A DNA stretch of 64,000 nt, taken from the NCBI GenBank assembly GCA_047967505.1, contig CM106539.1; one strand, given 5' to 3'. Of this stretch, positions 63,118 to 64,000 are shown one piece after another. The DNA comes from Dipteris shenzhenensis (lineage: Eukaryota; Polypodiophyta; Polypodiopsida; Gleicheniales). Each line of letters opens with the position of its first letter. The first letter of the stretch is position 1. The position numbers were made by a program, and so were the translations under genes. The notes under the pieces are model-generated. The model was not told the DNA's origin, did not search any database, and saw nothing but the letters and a program-made list of their open reading frames with translations.

Positions 63118-63824
63118 ACCTCGATACAGGATCCTTCTCAAAGGCTCGCGATACCTTGAGGTTTGCTCTGATACCAAGTGTAAGGGCCCGGTAGTTCTGA
63201 ACTTAGTCTCCGGTTTTGAGCACCTTACGTCAGACCCGTTGCCGAGTCCCAACCTCCCTCAATGTCTCTTTCTAATACCAAATCCCCTTTATGCGCAGCT
63301 TATCCCACACGACTCCTGGCCCAGGCCGTCCGCCGTTTTTCCCCCTTTATGCACATGGGTCGGCACGTTTGACCCCTTCGGGCTCACCACGAGTCCCGGT
63401 TCGGTACCTAACAGTTCACGGTTTATACAATGGTATGGAGAATGCAAATGGCCCTCACCGTTCCCCACTCGCTTTCATGTGCCCTCAACCCATCCCATGT
63501 TTTGCTTTCCTGTGTGTGCACTTCAACGTGCACCACGAGGTCACAACCCACAAGATGGCATGATGACATTACTGGCAGAGCGGTACTAGATGGAGTGCCA
63601 AAAGGTCGCTAGAACGCGCTTAATTGCAACAGAATATATTTACAAGCAAGAGGGAGCATAAACGGCTGCTGACGTTTTCCTCATCCAACTCAACTTAGCA
63701 TGAGAGAGCACTATCCTCCATATAGTAGTGGCTGGCCGCTAGGCACCGTGGTGCCTCCTTCGCCCAAAAAACGTTCCGAACACTCACGGTAGGTCAACCC
63801 TAACGTTGACTTTCCTATAACTAC

Positions 63825-64000
63825 TATATGGAGGATAGTGCTCTCTCATGCGAGGTTGATTTGGATGAGGAAAACGTCAGCAGACGTTTATGCTCCCTCT
63901 TGCTTGTATATACTTTTTGTTGCAATCAAGCGCATTCTGGCGATCGTTTGGCACTCCATCTAGTACCATCTTGCCAGTAACGTCATCATGCCATCTTGTG
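63825..64000 (+). repeat. Type B LTR tail at the window edge
   Basis: TATATGGAGG after ACTAC corresponds to 22900 onward. It is cut by the window end. Confidence 0.85.

Larger units (their letters stand above)
60450..63819 (-). mobile_element. Inverted type B element (duplicate copy)
   Basis: It contains the GWKxWPG frame 61091-60411, a charged ORF of 234 codons (61829-61125) that is intact here but split at 20188-20904, the basic repeat region 62549-61875, the gag-like start 63117-62668 and the LTR 63179-63819. ACTAC at 63820-63824 follows. Confidence 0.82.
51615..64000. repeat. Direct duplication of 10643-23075
   Basis: Collinear and nearly identical over 12.4 kb, including nested insertions and target duplications. 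The coordinate offset is about 40.97 kb at the left and 40.93 kb at the right, owing to small indels. The left breakpoint lies in the charged ORF of B1 (51615 = 10643). The right end is cut by the window. Confidence 0.93.

Overview
The window is repeat-rich nuclear DNA of a land plant. Four things point there: plant-type 18S, 5.8S and 28S rRNA sequence, TTTAGGG-type telomere-like arrays, LTR retrotransposons primed by initiator tRNA-Met, and fragments of an endogenous plant pararetrovirus. A 5S rRNA gene lies upstream of, and on the same strand as, the 18S-5.8S-28S block. That linkage is known mainly from non-seed land plants, so a fern or another non-seed vascular plant is the best guess. This is inference. 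No ordinary single-copy host gene was recognised.

Layout. 1-1947 (minus): an open frame running off the left edge, encoding a CCHC zinc-knuckle protein like plant LINE ORF1, followed by a GC-rich tandem array to 2660. 2702-24508: nested copies of two related, apparently non-autonomous LTR retrotransposon types, called A and B here. Both have LTRs of about 774 bp with unusual ends (TATATGG or TATAAGG at the 5' end, WACA at the 3' end), an initiator-Met primer site, a gag-like first ORF, highly charged ORFs and a repeated GWKxWPG protein/DNA module. No reverse transcriptase was found in them. A Ty3/gypsy integrase tail with chromodomain at 7771-8059 points to a chromovirus ancestor. 24509-30623: an rDNA block holding a C-rich tract, 5S, about 2.2 kb of spacer repeats, a 5'-truncated 18S, ITS1, 5.8S, ITS2 and a truncated 28S. 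It ends directly in a type-A LTR. 30624-33708: type A and type B remnants.

33709-37880 is abruptly AT-rich, with a satellite of about 125 bp, a direct duplication of about 135 bp, degenerate telomere-like repeats and the end of a copia element. 37880-51520 is a mosaic of broken Caulimoviridae-like fragments on both strands, interleaved with Ty1/copia sequence. The main copia piece has its 5' LTR at 40744 and stops at about 45628. From 51615 to the window end, the sequence repeats 10643-23075 as a direct duplication of about 12.4 kb.

The strongest pattern is in the A/B family. Several independent insertions sit at one 5-bp site, ACTAC or ACTAT, exactly 91-95 bp into a relative's LTR, giving Russian-doll nests. 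One such nest (A in B1 in B2) occurs three times with the same junctions and the same gag frameshift, so it was spread by segmental duplication. All coordinates of repeat and viral fragment boundaries are by eye.
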